DNA of 64,000 nt from Eurosta solidaginis (taxonomy: Eukaryota > Arthropoda > Insecta > Diptera > Tephritidae), in the NCBI RefSeq assembly GCF_040869045.1, contig NW_027136911.1:372001-436000 (forward strand), given 5' to 3'. Under the pieces are notes generated by a model. The model saw only the letters and a program-made list of their open reading frames with translations, ran no database searches and was not told where the DNA came from. Positions 25,270 to 39,048 of the stretch are shown here, one piece after another (position 1 is the stretch's first letter; every line of letters starts with the position of its first letter). The translations under genes and the position numbers were made by a program.

Positions 25270-28200
25270 GTCGGTTAACCCCACCCACAATAGATATGGA
25301 TACTTATCCCTTTTAGTCGGTTAACCCCATCCACTTTGACGTAGAAATTGAACCGTTAACGATAGAACCTTGGATCAGCTCGTGCATTAATATACACATA
25401 AAAACCTATCATCTGCAAAAACAAAATCGATTCTATCTTGCTTGATTCAATAGATATGGACACTTATCCCTTTTAGTCGGTTAACCCCACCCACTTCGGC
25501 GTAGAAATTGAATCGTTAACGATAGAACCTTGGATCAGCTTGTGGATTAATGTACACATAAAAACCTATCATCTGCAAAAAAAAATCGATTCTATCTTGC
25601 TTGGTTCAATAGATATGGACACTTATCTCTTTTAGTCGGTTAACCCCATCCACTTTGACGTAGAAATTAAACCGTAAACGATAGAACCTTGTATTAGCTT
25701 GTGGATTAATATACACATAAAAACCTACCATCTGCAAAAATAAATTCGGTTCTATCTTGCTTGGTTCAATAGATATGTATACTTATCCCTTTTAGTCGGT
25801 TAACCCCACCCACTATAACGTAGAAATTGAACCGTTAACAATGGAAACTTAGGTCAGCTTGTGGATTAATATACACATAGAAACCTATCATCTGCAAAAA
25901 TAAATTCGATTCTATCCTGCTTGGTTCAATAGATATGATACTTATCCCTTTTAGTCGGTTAACCCCACCCACTATAACGTAGAAATTGAACCGTTAACGA
26001 TAGAAACTTAAGTCAGCTTTTGGATTAATATACACATAAAAACCTATCATCTGCAAAAACAAAATCGATTCTATCTTGCTTGGTTCAATAGATATGGACA
26101 CTTATCCCTTTTATTCGGTTATTCCCACCCAGTATGACGTAGAAATCGAACCGTTAGCGGTAGAACCTTAGGTCAGCCTGTGGATTAATATACACATAAA
26201 AACCTACCATCTGTAAAAATAAATTCGATTCTATCTTGCTTGGTTCAATAGATATGGACACTTATCCCTTTTAGTCGGTTAACCCCACCCAGTATGACGT
26301 AGAATTCGAACCGTTAGCGATAGAACCTTGGATCAACCTGTGAATTAATATACACATAAAATCCTACCATCTGCAAAAATAAATTCGATTCTATCTTGTT
26401 TGGTTCAATAGATATGTATACTTATCCCTTTTAGTCGGTTAACCCCACCCACTATAACGTAGAAATTGAACCGTTAACGATAGAAACTTAGGTCAGCTTG
26501 TGTATTAATATACACATATAAACCTATCATCTGCAAAAATAAATTCGATTCTATCTTGCTTGGTTCAATAGATATGATACTTATCCCTTTTAGTCGGATA
26601 ACCCCACCCACTATAACGAAGAAATTGAACCGTTAACGATAGAAACTTAAGTCAGCTTGTGGATTAATATACACATAAAAACCTATCATCTGCAAAAACA
26701 AAATCGATTCTATCTTGCTTGGTTCAATAGATATGGACACTTATCCCTTTTATTCGGTTATTCCCACCCAGTATGACGTAGAAATCGAACCGTTAGCGGT
26801 AGAACCTTGGATCAGCCTGTGGATGAATATACACATAAAAACCTACCATCTGTAAAAATAAATTCGATTCTATCTTGCTTGGTTCAATAGATATGGACAC
26901 TTATCCCTTTTAGTCGGTTAACCCCACCCAGTATGACGTAGAATTCGAACCGTTAGCGATAGAACCTTGGATCAGCCTGTGAATTAATATACACATAAAA
27001 GCCTACCATCTGCAAAAATAAATTCGATTCTATCTTGCTTGGTTCAATAGATATGTATACTTATCCCTTTTAGTCGGTTAACCCCACCCACTATAACGTA
27101 GAAATTGAACCGTTAACGATAGAAACTTAGGTCAGCTTGTGGATTAATATACACATAAAAACCTACCATCAGCAAAAATAAAATCGATTCTATCTTGCTT
27201 GGTTCAATAGATATGGACACTTATCCCTTTTAGTCGGTTAACCCCACCCACTTTGACGTAGAAATTGAACCGTTAACGATAGAACCTTGGATCAGCTTGT
27301 GGATTAATATACACGTAAAAACCTATCATCTGCAAAAAAAAATCGATTCTATCTTGCTTGGTTCAATAGATATGGACACTTATCCCTTTTAGTCGGTTAA
27401 CCCCACCCACAATAGATATGGACACTTATCCCTTTTAGTCGGTTAACCCCATCCACTTTGACGTAGAAATTGAACCGTTAACGATAGAACCTTGGATCAG
27501 CTCGTGCATTAATATACACATAAAAACCTATCATCTGCAAAAACAAAATCGATTCTATCTTGCTTGATTCAATAGATATGGAGACTTATCCCTTTTAGCC
27601 GGTTAACCCCATCCACTTTGACGTAGAAATTGAACCGTTAAAGATAGAGCCTTGGATCAGCTTGTGGATTAATATACACATAAAAACCTACCATCTGCAA
27701 AAATATATTTGATTCTATCTTGCTTGGTTCAATAGATATGTATACTTATCCCTTTTAGTTGGTTAACCCCACCCACAATAGATATGGACACTTATCCCTT
27801 TTAGTCGGTTAACCCCATCCACTTTGACGTAGAAATTGAACCGTTAACGATAGAACCTTGGATCAGCTTGTGGATTAATATACACGTAAAAACCTATCAT
27901 CTGCAAAAAAAATCGATTCTATCTTGCTTGGTTCAATAGATATGGACACTTATCCCTTTTAGTCGGTTAACCCCACCCACAATAGATATGGATACTTATC
28001 CCTTTTAGTCGGTTAACCCCATCCACTTTGACGTAGAAATTGAACCGTTAACGATAGAACCTTGGATCAGCTCGTGCATTAATATACACATAAAAACCTA
28101 TCATCTGCAAAAACAAAATCGATTCTATCTTGCTTGATTCAATAGATATGGACACTTATCCCTTTTAGTCGGTTAACCCCACCCACTTCGGCGTAGAAAT

Positions 28201-28546
28201 TGAATCGTTAACGATAGAACCTTGGATCAGCTTGTGGATTAATGTACACATAAAAACCTATCATCTGCAAAAAAAAAATCGATTCTATCTTGCTTGGTTC
28301 AATAGATATGGACACTTATCTCTTTTAGTCGGTTAACCCCATCCACTTTGACGTAGAAATTAAACCGTAAACGATAGAACCTTGTATTAGCTTGTGGATT
28401 AATATACACATAAAAACCTACCATCTGCAAAAATAAATTCGGTTCTATCTTGCTTGGTTCAATAGATATGTATACTTATCCCTTTTAGTCGGTTAACCCC
28501 ACCCACTATAACGTAGAAATTGAACCGTTAACGATAGAAACTTAAG
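23830..28546. repeat. 2,692-bp tandem repeat, two copies
   Basis: ATATAAACCT at 23824 recurs at 26516, the private GATGAATATAC of D near 24131 recurs near 26823, and the A monomer at 25599 recurs at 28292, an offset of 2,692-2,693. The unit therefore runs about 23830-26521 and 26522-28546 and ends where B changes to C. The unit is the HOR order with the stretch J-to-S removed: A B C D E F G H I, then composite H, I and T. It is a shorter HOR derived from the 3.7-kb one. Confidence 0.82.
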
Positions 28547-29131
28547 TCAGCTTTTGGATTAATATACACATAAAAACCTATCATCTGCAAAAACAAAATC
28601 GATTCTATCTTGCTTGGTTCAATAGATATGGACACTTATCCCTTTTATTCGGTTATTCCCACCCAGTATGACGTAGAAATCGAACCGTTAGCGGTAGAAC
28701 CTTAGGTCAGCCTGTGGATTAATATACACATAAAAACCTACCATCTGTAAAAATAAATTCGATTCTATCTTGCTTGGTTCAATAGATATGGACACTTATC
28801 CCTTTTAGTCGGTTAACCCCACCCACTATAACGTAGAAATTGAACCGTTAACGATAGAAACTTAAGTCAGCTTTTGGATTAATATACACATAAAAACCTA
28901 TCATCTGCAAAAACAAAATCGATTCTATCTTGCTTGGTTCAATAGATATGGACACTTATCCCTTTTATTCGGTTATTCCCACCCAGTATGACGTAGAAAT
29001 CGAACCGTTAGCGGTAGAACCTTAGGTCAGCCTGTGGATTAATATACACATAAAAACCTACCATCTGTAAAAATAAATTCGATTCTATCTTGCTTGGTTC
29101 AATAGATATGGACACTTATCCCTTTTAGTCG
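28452..29131. repeat. Exact two-monomer (320-bp) tandem duplication
   Basis: The monomer at 28452 begins as B (GTATAC head) and ends as C (CTTAAGTCAGCTTTTGG), so it is a B/C hybrid. The following D starts at 28612. The C-tail plus D pair then repeats at an offset of exactly 320 bases (CTTAAGTCAGCTTTTGG at 28541 and 28861; D at 28612 and 28932). I see no differences across the repeated C-tail and D. E follows at 29092. Confidence 0.85.
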
Positions 29132-31842
29132 GTTAACCCCACCCAGTATGACGTAGAATTCGAACCGTTAGCGATAGAACCTTGGATCAACCTGTGAATT
29201 AATATACACATAAAATCCTACCACCTGCAAAAATAAATTCGATTCTATCTTGTTTGGTTCAATAGATATGTATACTTATCCCTTTTAGTCGGTTAACCCC
29301 ACCCACTATAACGTAGAAATTGAACCGTTAACGATAGAAACTTAGGTCAGCTTGTGTATTAATATACACATAAAAACCTACCATCAGCAAAAATAAAATC
29401 GATTCTATCTTGCTTGGTTCAATAGATATGGACACTTATCCCTTTTAGTCGGTTAACCCCACCCACTTTGACGTAGAAATTGAACCGTTAACGATAGAAC
29501 CTTGGATCAGCTTGTGGATTAATATACACGTAAAAACCTATCATCTGCAAAAAAAAATCGATTCTATCTTGCTTGGTTCAATAGATATGGACACTTATCC
29601 CTTTTAGTTGGTTAACCCCACCCACAATAGATATGGACACTTATCCCTTTTAGTCGGTTAACCCCATCCACTTTGACTTAGAAATTGAACCGTTAACGAT
29701 AGAACCTTGGATCAGCTCGTGCATTAATATACACATAAAAACCTATCATCTGCAAAAACAAAATCGATTCTATCTTGCTTGATTCAATAGATATGGACAC
29801 TTATCCCTTTTAGCCGGTTAACCCCATCCACTTTGACGTAGAAATTGAATCGTTAAATATAGAGCCTTGGATCAGCTTGTGGATTAATATACACATAAAA
29901 ACCTACCATCTGCAAAAATATATTTGATTCTATCTTGCTTGGTTCAATAGATATGTATACTTATCCCTTTTAGTCGGTTAACCCCACACACTATGCCGTA
30001 GAAGAGATAGAGCCTTGGATCGGCTTGCGGATTAATATACGCGTAAAAACCTATCATCTGCAAAAACAAAATCGATTCTATCTTGCTTGGTTCAATAGAT
30101 ATGACACTTATCCCTTTTAGTCGGTTAACCCAACCCACTATAACGTAGAAATTGAACCGTTAACAATAGAAACTTAGGTCAGCTTGTGGATTAATATACA
30201 CATAAAAACCTACCATCTGCAAAAATAAAATCGATTCTGTCTTGCTTGGTTCAATATATATGGACACTTATCCCTTTTAGTCGGTTAACCCCACCCAGTA
30301 TGACGTAGAAATTGAACCGTTAACGATAGAACCTTGGATCAGCTTGCGGATTAATATACACATAAAAACCTACCATCTGCAAAAATAAATTCGATTCTAT
30401 CTTGCTTGGTTCAATAGATATGTATACTTATCCCTTTTAGTCGGTTAACCCCACCCACTATAACGTAGAAATTGAACCGTTAACGATAGGAACTTAGGCC
30501 AGCTTGTGGATTAATATATACATAAAAACCTACCATCTGCAAAAATAAAATCGATTCTATCTTGCTTTGTTCAATAGATATGGACACTTATCCCTTTTAT
30601 TCGGTTATTCCCACCCAGTATGACGTAAAAATCGAACCGTTAGCGATAGAACCTTGGAACAGCCTGTGGATTAATATACACATAAAAACCTACCATCTGT
30701 AAAAATAAATTCGATTCTATCTTGCTTGGTTCAATAGATATGGACACTTATCCCTTTTAGTCGTTTAACCCCACCCAGTATGACGTAGAAATCGAACCGT
30801 TAGCGATAGAACCTTGGAACAGCCTGTGGATTAATATACACATAAAAACCTACCATCTGTAAAAATAAATTCGATTCTATCTTGCTTGGTTCAATAGATA
30901 TGGACACTTATCCCTTTTAGTCGGTTAACCCCACCCAGTATGACGTAAAAATCGAACCGTTAGCGATAGAACCTTGGAACAGCCTGTGGATTAATATACA
31001 CATAAAAACCTACCATCTGTAAAAATAAATTCGATTCTATCTTGCTTGGTTCAATAGATATGTATACTTATCCCTTTTAGTCGGTTAACCCCACCCACTA
31101 TAAAGTAGAAATTGAACCGTTAACGATAGAAACTTAGGTCAGCTTGTGGATTAATATACACATAAAAACCTATCATCTGCAAAAATAAATTCGATTCTAT
31201 CTTGCTTGGTTCAATAGATATGTATACTTATCCCTTTTAGTCGGTTAACCCCACCCACTATTACGTAGAAATTGAACCATTAAAGATAGAGCCTTGGATC
31301 AGCTTGTGGATTAATATACACATAAAAACCTACCATCTGCAACAATAAATTCGATTCTATCTTGCTTGGTTCAATAGATATGTACACTTGTCCCTTTTAG
31401 TCGGTTAACCCCACCCACTATAACGTAGAAATTGAACCGTTAACGATAGAAACTTAGGTCAGCATGTGAATTAATATACACATAAAAACCTACCATCTGC
31501 AAAAATAAAATCGATTCTATCTTGCTTGGTTCAATAGATATGTATACTTATTCCTTTTAGTCGGTTAACCCCACCCACTATAACGTAGAAATTGAACCGT
31601 TAACGATAGAAACTTACGTCAGCTTGTGGATTAATATACACATAAAAACCTACCATCAGCAAAAATAAAATCGATTCTATCTTGCTTGGTTCAATAGATA
31701 TGGACACTTATCCCTTTTAGTCGGTTAACCCCACCCACTTTGACGTAGAAATTGAACCGTTAACGATAGAACCTTGGATCAGCTTGTGGATTAATATACA
31801 CGTAAAAACCTATCATCTGCAAAAAAAAATCGATTCTATCTT
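29132..31842. repeat. HOR-ordered monomers, A-to-R side
   Basis: F, G, H and I are followed by a short J, then K, L (GATTCTGTCTT and TATATATGG around 30235-30260), M, N, O-like, N-like, P, Q, R, F and G, the order of the 3.7-kb unit. N-type monomers (GTAAAAATCG, TTGGAACAGCC) are repeated around 30.6-31.0 kb, an added pair. A minus-strand open frame of about 64 codons at 29944-30138 is a by-product of the short J and neighbouring monomers, not a gene. Confidence 0.78.
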
Positions 31843-33341
31843 GCTTGGTTCAATAGATATGGACACTTATCCCTTTTAGTCGGTTAACCCCACCCACAAT
31901 AGATATGGACACTTATCCCTTTTAGTCGGTTAACCCCATCCACTTTGACGTAGAAATTGAACCGTTAACGATAGAACCTTGGATCAGCTCGTGCATTAAT
32001 ATACACATAAAAACCTATCATCTGCAAAAACAAAATCGATTCTATCTTGCTTGATTCAATAGATATGGAGACTTATCCCTTTTAGCCGGTTAACCCCATC
32101 CACTTTGACGTAGAAATTGAACCGTTAAAGATGGAGCCTTGGATCAGCTTGTGGATTAATATACACATAAAAACCTACCATCTGCAAAAATATATTTGAT
32201 TCTATCTTGCTTGATTCAATAGATATGTATACTTATCCCTTTTAGTCGGTTAACCCCACACACTATGACGTAGAAGAGATAGAGCCTTGGATCGGCTTGT
32301 GGATTAATATACGCATAAAAACCTATCATCTGCAAAAACAAAATCGATTCTATCTTGCTTGGTTCAATAGATATGGACACTTATCCCTTTTAGTCGGTTA
32401 ACCCCACCCACTTCGGCGTAGAAATTGAATCGTTAACGATAGAACCTTGGATCAGCTTGTGGATTAATATACACATAAAAACCTATCATCTGCAAAAAAA
32501 AAATCGATTCTATCTTGCTTGGTTCAATAGATATGATACTTATCCCTTTTAGTCGGTTAACCCCACCCACTATAACGTAGAAATTGAACCGTTAACGATA
32601 GAAACTTAAGTCAGCTTGTGGATTAATATACACATAAAAACTTATCATCTGCAAAAACAAAATCGATTCTATCTTGCTTGGTTCAATAGATATGGACACT
32701 TATCCCTTTTAGTCGGTTAACCCCACCCACAATAGATATGGACACTTATCCCTTTTAGTCGGTTAACCCCATCCACTTTGACGTAGAAATTGAACCGTTA
32801 ACGATAGAACCTTGGATCAGCTCGTGCATTAATATACACATAAAAACCTATCATCTGCAAAAACAAAATCGATTCTATCTTGCTTGATTCAATAGATATG
32901 GAGACTTATCCCTTTTAGCCGGTTAACCCCATCCACTTTGACGTAGAAATTGAACCGTTAAAGATGGAGCCTTGGATCAGCTTGTGGATTAATATACACA
33001 TAAAAACCTACCATCTGCAAAAATATATTTGATTCTATCTTGCTTGATTCAATAGATATGTATACTTATCCCTTTTAGTCGGTTAACCCCACACACTATG
33101 ACGTAGAAGAGATAGAGCCTTGGATCGGCTTGTGGATTAATATACGCATAAAAACCTATCATCTGCAAAAACAAAATCGATTCTATCTTGCTTGGTTCAA
33201 TAGATATGGACACTTATCCCTTTTAGTCGGTTAACCCCACCCACTTCGGCGTAGAAATTGAATCGTTAACGATAGAACCTTGGATCAGCTTGTGGATTAA
33301 TATACACATAAAAACCTATCATCTGCAAAAACAAAATCGAT
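31843..33341. repeat. 833-bp tandem duplication (H-I-J-T block)
   Basis: H at 31843 recurs at 32676. GATGGAGCC, a private change in I, is at 32130 and 32963, and J with a GCTTGATTC head near 32210 recurs near 33044. Between the copies sits a C-type monomer (GATACTTATC head) near 32516. The second T (near 33180) ends in the AAACAAAATCG tail in place of its A-run and leads into D. Confidence 0.8.
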
Positions 33342-36300
33342 TCTATCTTGCTTGGTTCAATAGATATGGACACTTATCCCTTTTATTCGGTTATTCCCAC
33401 CCAGTATGACGTAGAAATCTAACCGTTAGCGGTAGAACCTTAGATCAGCCTGTGGATTAATATACACATAAAAACCTACCATCTGTAAAAGTAAATTCGA
33501 TTCTATCTTGCTTGGTTCAATAGATATGGACACTTATCCCTTTTAGTCGGTTAACCCCACCCAGTATGACGTAGTATTCGAACCGTTAGCGATAGAACCT
33601 TGGATCAGCCTGTGAATTAATATACACATAAAAGCCTACCATCTGCAAAAATATATTCGATTCTATCTTGCTTGGTTCAATAGATATGTATACTTATCCC
33701 TTTTAGTCGGTTAACCCCACCCACTTTGACGTAGAAATTAAACCGTAAACGATAGAACCTTGTATTAGCTTGTGGATTAATATACACATAAAAACCTACC
33801 ATCTGCAAAAATAAATTCGGTTCTATCTTGCTTGGTTCAATAGATGTGTATACTTATCCCTTTTAGTCGGTTAACCCCACCCACTATAATGTAGAAATTG
33901 AACCGTTAACGATGGAAACTTAGGTCAGCTTGTGGATTAATATACACATAGAAACCTATCATCTGCAAAAATAAATTCGATTCTATCTTGCTTGGTTCAA
34001 TAGATATGATACTTATCCCTTTTAGTCGGTTAACCCCACCCACTATAACGTAGAAATTGAACCGTTAACGATAGAAACTTAAGTCAGCTTGTGGATTAAT
34101 ATACACATAAAAACCTATCATCTGCAAAAACAAAATCGATTCTATCTTGCTTGGTTCAATAGATATGGACACTTATCCCTTTTATTCGGTTATTCTCACC
34201 CAGTATGACGTAGAAATCGAACCGTTAGCGGTAGAACCTTAGATCAGCCTGTGGATTAATATACACATAAAACCCTACCATCTGTAAAAGTAAATTCGAT
34301 TCTATCTTGCTTGGTTCAATAGATATGGACACTTATCCCTTTTAGTCGGTTAACCCCACCCAGTATGACGTAGAATTCGAACCGTTAGCGATAGAACCTT
34401 GGATCAGCCTGTGAATTAATATACACATAAAAGCCTACCATCTGCAAATATATATTCGATTCTATCTTGCTTGGTTCAATAGATATGTATACTTATCCCT
34501 TTTAGTCGGTTAACCCCACCCACTATAACGTAGAAATTGAACCGTTAACGATAGAAACTTAGGTCAGCTTGTGGATTAATATACACATAAAAACCTACCA
34601 TCAGCAAAAATAAAATCGATTCTATCTTGCTTGGTTCAATAGATATGGACACTTATCCCTTTTAGTCGGTTAACCCCACCCACTTTGACGTAGAAATTGA
34701 ACCGTTAACGATAGAACCTTGGATCAGCTTGTGGATTAATATACACGTAAAAACCTATCATCTGCAAAAAAAAATCGATTCTATCTTGCGTGGTTCAATA
34801 GATATGGACACTTATCCCTTTTAGTTGGTTAACCCCACCCACAATAGATATGGACACTTATCCCTTTTAGTCGGTTAACCCCATCCACTTTGACGTAGAA
34901 ATTGAACCGTTAACGATAGAACCTTGGATCAGCTCGTGCATTAATATACACATAAAAACCTATCATCTGCAAAAACAAAATCGATTCTATCTTGCTTGAT
35001 TCAATAGATATGGACACTTATCCCTTTTAGCCGGTTAACCCCATCCACTTTGACGTAGAAATTGAACCGTTAAAGATAGAGCCTTGGATCAGCTTGTGGA
35101 TTAATATACACATAAAAACCTACCATCTGCAAAAATATATTTGATTCTATCTTGCTTGGTTCAATAGATATGTATACTTATCCCTTTTAGTCGGTTAACC
35201 CCACACACTATGCCGTAGAAGAGATAGAGCCTTGGATCGGCTTGTGGATTAATATACGCGTAAAAACCTATCATCTGCAAAAACAAAATCGATTCTATCT
35301 TGCTTGGTTCAATAGATATGGACACTTATCCCTTTTAGTCGGTTAACCCCACCCACTATAACGTAGAAATTGAACCGTTAACAATAGAAACTTAGGTCAG
35401 CTTGTGGATTAATATACACATAAAAACCTACCATCTGCAAAAATAAAATCGATTCTGTCTTGCTTGGTTCAATATATATGGACACTTATCCCTTTTAGTC
35501 GGTTAACCCCACCCAGTATGACGTAGAAATTGAACCGTTAACGATAGAACCTTGGATCAGCTTGCGGATTAATATACACATAAAAACCTACCATCTGCAA
35601 AAATAAATTCGATTCTATGTTGCTTGGTTCAATAGATATGTATACTTATCCCTTTTAGTCGGTTAAGCCCACCCACTATAACGTAGAAATTGAACCGTTA
35701 ACGATAGGAACTTAGGCCAGCTTGTGGATTAATATATACATAAAAACCTACCATCTGCAAAAATAAAATCGATTCTATCTTGCTTTGTTCAATAGATATG
35801 GACACTTATCCCTTTTATTCGGTTATTCCCACCCAGTATGACGTAAAAATCGAACCGTTAGCGATAGAACCTTGGAACAGCCTGTGGATTAATATACACA
35901 TAAAAACCTACCATCTGTAAAAATAAATTCGATTCTATCTTGCTTGGTTCAATAGATATGGACACTTATCCCTTTTAGTCGGTTAACCCCACCCAGTATG
36001 ACGTAGAAATCGAACCGTTAGCGATAGAACCTTGGAACAGCCTGTGGATTAATATATACATAAAAACCTACCATCTGTAAAAATAAATTCGATTCTATCT
36101 TGCTTGGTTCAATAGATATGGACACTTATCCCTTTTAGTCGGTTAACCCCACCCACTATAACGTAGAAATTGAACCGTTAACGATGGAAACTTAGGTCAG
36201 CTTGTGGATTAATATACACATAAAAACCTACCATCTGTAAAAATAAATTCGATTCTATCTTGCTTGGTTCAATAGATATGTATACTTATCCCTTTTAGTC

Positions 36301-37415
36301 GGTTAACCCCACCCACTATAAAGTAGAAATTGAACCGTTAACGATAGAAACTTAGGTCAGCTTGTGGATTAATATACACATAAAAACCTATCATCTGCAA
36401 AAACAAATTCGATTCTATCTTGCTTGGTTCAATAGATATGTATACTTATCCCTTTTAGTCGGTTAACCCCACCCACTATTACGTAGAAATTGAACCATTA
36501 AAGATAGAGCCTTGGATCAGCTTGTGGATTAATATACACATAAAAACCTACCATCAGCAAAAATAAAATCGATTCTATCTTGCTTGGTTCAATAGATATG
36601 GACACTTATCCCTTTTAGTCGGTTAACCCCACCCACTTTGACGTAGAAATTGAACCGTAAACGATAGAACCTTGGATCAGCTTGTGGATTAATATACACG
36701 CAAAAACCTATCATCTGCAAAAAAAAAATCGATTCTATCTTGCTTGGTTCAATAGATATGGACACTTATCCCTTTTAGTCGGTTAACCCCACCCACAATA
36801 GATATGGACACTTATCCCTTTTAGTCGGTTAACCCTATCCACTTTGACGTAGAAATTGAACCGTTAACGATAGAACCTTGGATCAGCTCGTGCATTAATA
36901 TACACATAAAAACCTATCATCTGCAAAAACAAAATCGATTCTATCTTGCTTGATTCAATAGATATGGAGACTTATCCCTTTTAGCCGGTTAACCCCATCC
37001 ACTTTGACGTAGAAATTGAACCGTTAAAGATAGAGCCTTGGATCAGCTTGTGGATTAATATACACATAAAAACCTACCATCTGCAAAAATATATTTGATT
37101 CTATCTTGCTTGGTTCAATAGATATGTATACTTATCCCTTTTAGTCGGTTAACCCCACACACTATGACGTAGAAGAGATAGAGCCTTGGATCGGCTTGTG
37201 GATTAATATACGCATAAAAACCTATCATCTGCAAAAACAAAATCGATTCTATCTTGCTTGGTTCAATAGATATGGACACTTATCCCTTTTAGTCGGTTAA
37301 CCCCACCCACTTCGGCGTAGAAATTGAATCGTTAACGATAGAACCTTGGATCAGCTTGTGGATTAATATACACATAAAAACCTATCATCTGCAGAAAAAA
37401 AATCGATTCTATCTT
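33342..37415. repeat. HOR-ordered monomers with F/A hybrid
   Basis: D and E lead to a hybrid at 33670-33829: its GTATAC head and CACCCAC are F-like, its AAACCGTAAACG and CTTGTATTAGC are A-like. B, C, D, E, F, G, H, I, J, K, L, M, N, O, P, Q, then F/G, H, I, J and T follow in order to 37415. D and E are thus present on both sides of the A-B-C stretch, an insertion-like duplication of about five monomers relative to the canonical order. Confidence 0.78.
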
Positions 37416-38900
37416 GCTTGGTTCAATAGATATGGACACTTATCTCTTTTAGTCGGTTAACCCCATCCACTTTGACGTAGAAATTAAACCGTAAACGATA
37501 GAACCTTGTATTAGCTTGTGGATTAATATACACATAAAAACCTACCATCTGCAAAAATAAATTCGATTCTATCTTGCTTGGTTCAATAGATATGTATACT
37601 TATCCCTTTTAGTCGGTTAACCCCACCCACTATAACGTAGAAATTGAACCGTTAACGATGGAAACTTAGGTCAGCTTGTGGATTAATATACACATAGAAA
37701 CCTATCATCTGCAAAAATAAATTCGATTCTATCTTGCTTGGTTCAATAGATATGATACTTATCCCTTTTAGTCGGTTAACCCCACCCACTATAACGTAGA
37801 AATTGAACCGTTAACTATAGAAACTTAAGTCAGCTTGTGGATTAATATACACATAAAAACCTATCATCTGCAAAAACAAAATCGATTCTATCTTGCTTGG
37901 TTCAATAGATATGGACACTTATCCCTTTTATTCGGTTATTCCCACCCAGTATGACGTAGAAATCGAACCGTTAGCGGTAGAACCTTAGATCAGCCTGTGG
38001 ATTAATATACACATAAAAACCTACCATCTGTAAAAATAAATTCGATTCTATCTTGCTTGGTTCAATAGATATGGACACTTATCCCTTTTAGTCGGTTAAC
38101 CCCACCCAGTATGAAGTAGAATTCGAACCGTTAGCGATAGAACCTTGGATCAGCCTGTGAATTAATATACACATAAAAGCCTACCATCTGCAAAAATAAA
38201 TTAGATTCTATCTTGCTTGGTTCAATAGATATGTATACTTATCCCTTTTAGTCGGTTAACCCCACCCACTATAACGTAGAAATTGAACCGTTAACGATAG
38301 AAACTTAGGTCAGCTTGTGGATTAATATACACATAAAAACCTACCATCAGCAAAAATAAAATCGATTCTATCTTGCTTGGTTCAATAGATATGGACACTT
38401 ATCCCTTTTAGTCGGTTAACCCCACCCACTTTGACGTAGAAATTGAACCGTTAACGATAGAACCTTGGATCAGCTTGTGGATTAATATACACGTAAAAAC
38501 CTATCATCTGCAAACAAAAAATCGATTCTATCTTGCTTGGTTCAATAGATATGGACACTTATCCCTTTTAGTAGGTTAACCCCACCCACAATAGATATGG
38601 ACACTTATCCCTTTTAGTCGGTTAACCCCATCCACTTTGACGTAGAAATTGAACCGTTAACGATAGAACCTTGGATCAGCTCGTGCATTAATATACACAT
38701 AAAAACCTATCATCTGCAAAAACAAAATCGATTCTATCTTGCTTGATTCAATAGATATGGACACTTATCCCTTTTAGCCGGTTCACCCCATCCACTTTGA
38801 CGTAGAAATTGAACCGTTAAAGATAGAGCCTTGGATCAGCTTGTTGATTAATATACACATAAAAACCTACCATCTGCAAAAATATATTTGATTCTATCTT

Positions 38901-39048
38901 GCTTGGTTCAATAGATATGTATACTTATCCCTTTTAGTCGGTTAACCCCACACACTATGCCGTAGAAGAGATAGAGCCTTGGATCGGCTTGTGGATTAAT
39001 ATACGCATAAAAACCTACCATCTGCAAAAATAAAATCGATTCTGTCTT
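38901..39048. repeat. J/K hybrid monomer (148 bp)
   Basis: The head and middle are J (CACACACTATGCCG, GTAGAAGAGATAG, TACGCATA), but the tail reads AAATAAAATCGATTCTGTC as in K. L follows directly at 39049. In the homologous block J (47795) and K are separate and L starts at 48103, so this copy has lost one monomer length of 160 bases by J-K recombination. Confidence 0.85.

Noticed and set aside
29944..30138. Minus-strand open frame of 64 codons
   Set aside because: It lies wholly in satellite monomers. Its predicted protein contains the same VNRLKGIS stretch twice because the frame crosses neighbouring copies of the repeat. The frame is open only where the short J shifts phase and no other monomer supports it.
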